Assembly (NCBI GenBank): GCA_023396215.1
Contig: JAEWWW010000031.1
Coordinates: 1 to 12,834, forward strand
Direction of reading: 5' to 3'
Origin: Bacillota bacterium
GTDB lineage: Bacteria > Bacillota > Clostridia > Oscillospirales > Ruminococcaceae
Length of the DNA: 12,834 bases
The position numbers and the translations under genes were made by a program. The notes under the pieces are model-generated. The model saw nothing but the letters and a program-made list of their open reading frames with translations, had not been told where the DNA came from and ran no database searches. Of the stretch, positions 12,829 through 12,834 are shown in pieces; within the stretch, counting starts at the first letter, position 1, and each line of letters begins with the position of its first letter.

Positions 12829-12834
12829 TTAAGC

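Noticed and set aside
1..12834. CRISPR array, insertion sequence with transposase, prophage genes
   Set aside because: No regularly spaced direct repeats, no transposase or integrase frame, and all large frames are explained by housekeeping-type genes.

Overview
The window looks like a chromosomal stretch from a GC-rich anaerobic Firmicute, most likely a clostridium of the Oscillospiraceae/Ruminococcaceae type. This is inferred from gene content (a clostridial EF-G-like protein, a DUF4830 lipid-anchored or membrane-anchored protein, a CdaR/PucR-type regulator beside ftsEX, a B. subtilis-type TrpS), strong Shine-Dalgarno sites and heavy use of G/C in third codon positions. All eight recognised genes and one unknown-function gene lie on the + strand. 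There are no tRNA or rRNA genes, no CRISPR array and no transposase.

Layout. (1) 1-409: partial copy of a dispersed structured repeat at the window edge, an intrinsic terminator for an upstream gene, then the promoter of an EF-G-like translational GTPase (410-2485), which ends in two tandem terminators. (2) 2586-3244: a small membrane-anchored DUF4830 protein. (3) 3245-3725: a long, highly structured non-coding stretch with a second, fuller copy of the repeat in the opposite orientation, several perfect hairpins and a pair of 25-bp direct repeats, followed by an RsuA-family rRNA pseudouridine synthase (3726-4475). (4) 4476-4875: a 400-bp AT-richer intergenic region with a terminator, a run of hairpins and a good promoter. 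(5) 4876-10227: a five-gene cell-division/cell-wall operon: CdaR/PucR-type regulator, ftsE, ftsX, a coiled-coil M23 (LytM) endopeptidase, and a CtpA-like S41 protein; it ends in a strong terminator at 10285-10319. (6) 10440-12806: a PLP aminotransferase and trpS in one transcription unit.

How the genes fit together. FtsE and FtsX form an ABC-type complex that in other bacteria gates septal murein hydrolases; the next gene encodes the expected partner, a secreted coiled-coil protein whose LytM domain keeps every metal and catalytic residue. The following S41 protein has the CtpA fold (anchor, PDZ, S41 core), but by motif alignment its catalytic Ser is Asn298 and its catalytic Lys is Gln323, exactly 25 residues apart as in active enzymes, so it looks like a pseudoprotease. 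A CdaR-family regulator opens the operon.

Most interesting signals: the S41 pseudoprotease in the FtsEX module; the dispersed multi-hairpin repeat (copies at 1-57 and 3329-3446, inverted relative to each other, one lacking a 61-bp central double hairpin); the hairpin-rich leader of rsuA; and the hairpin array at 4517-4622. No claim here has been tested by database search or folding software.
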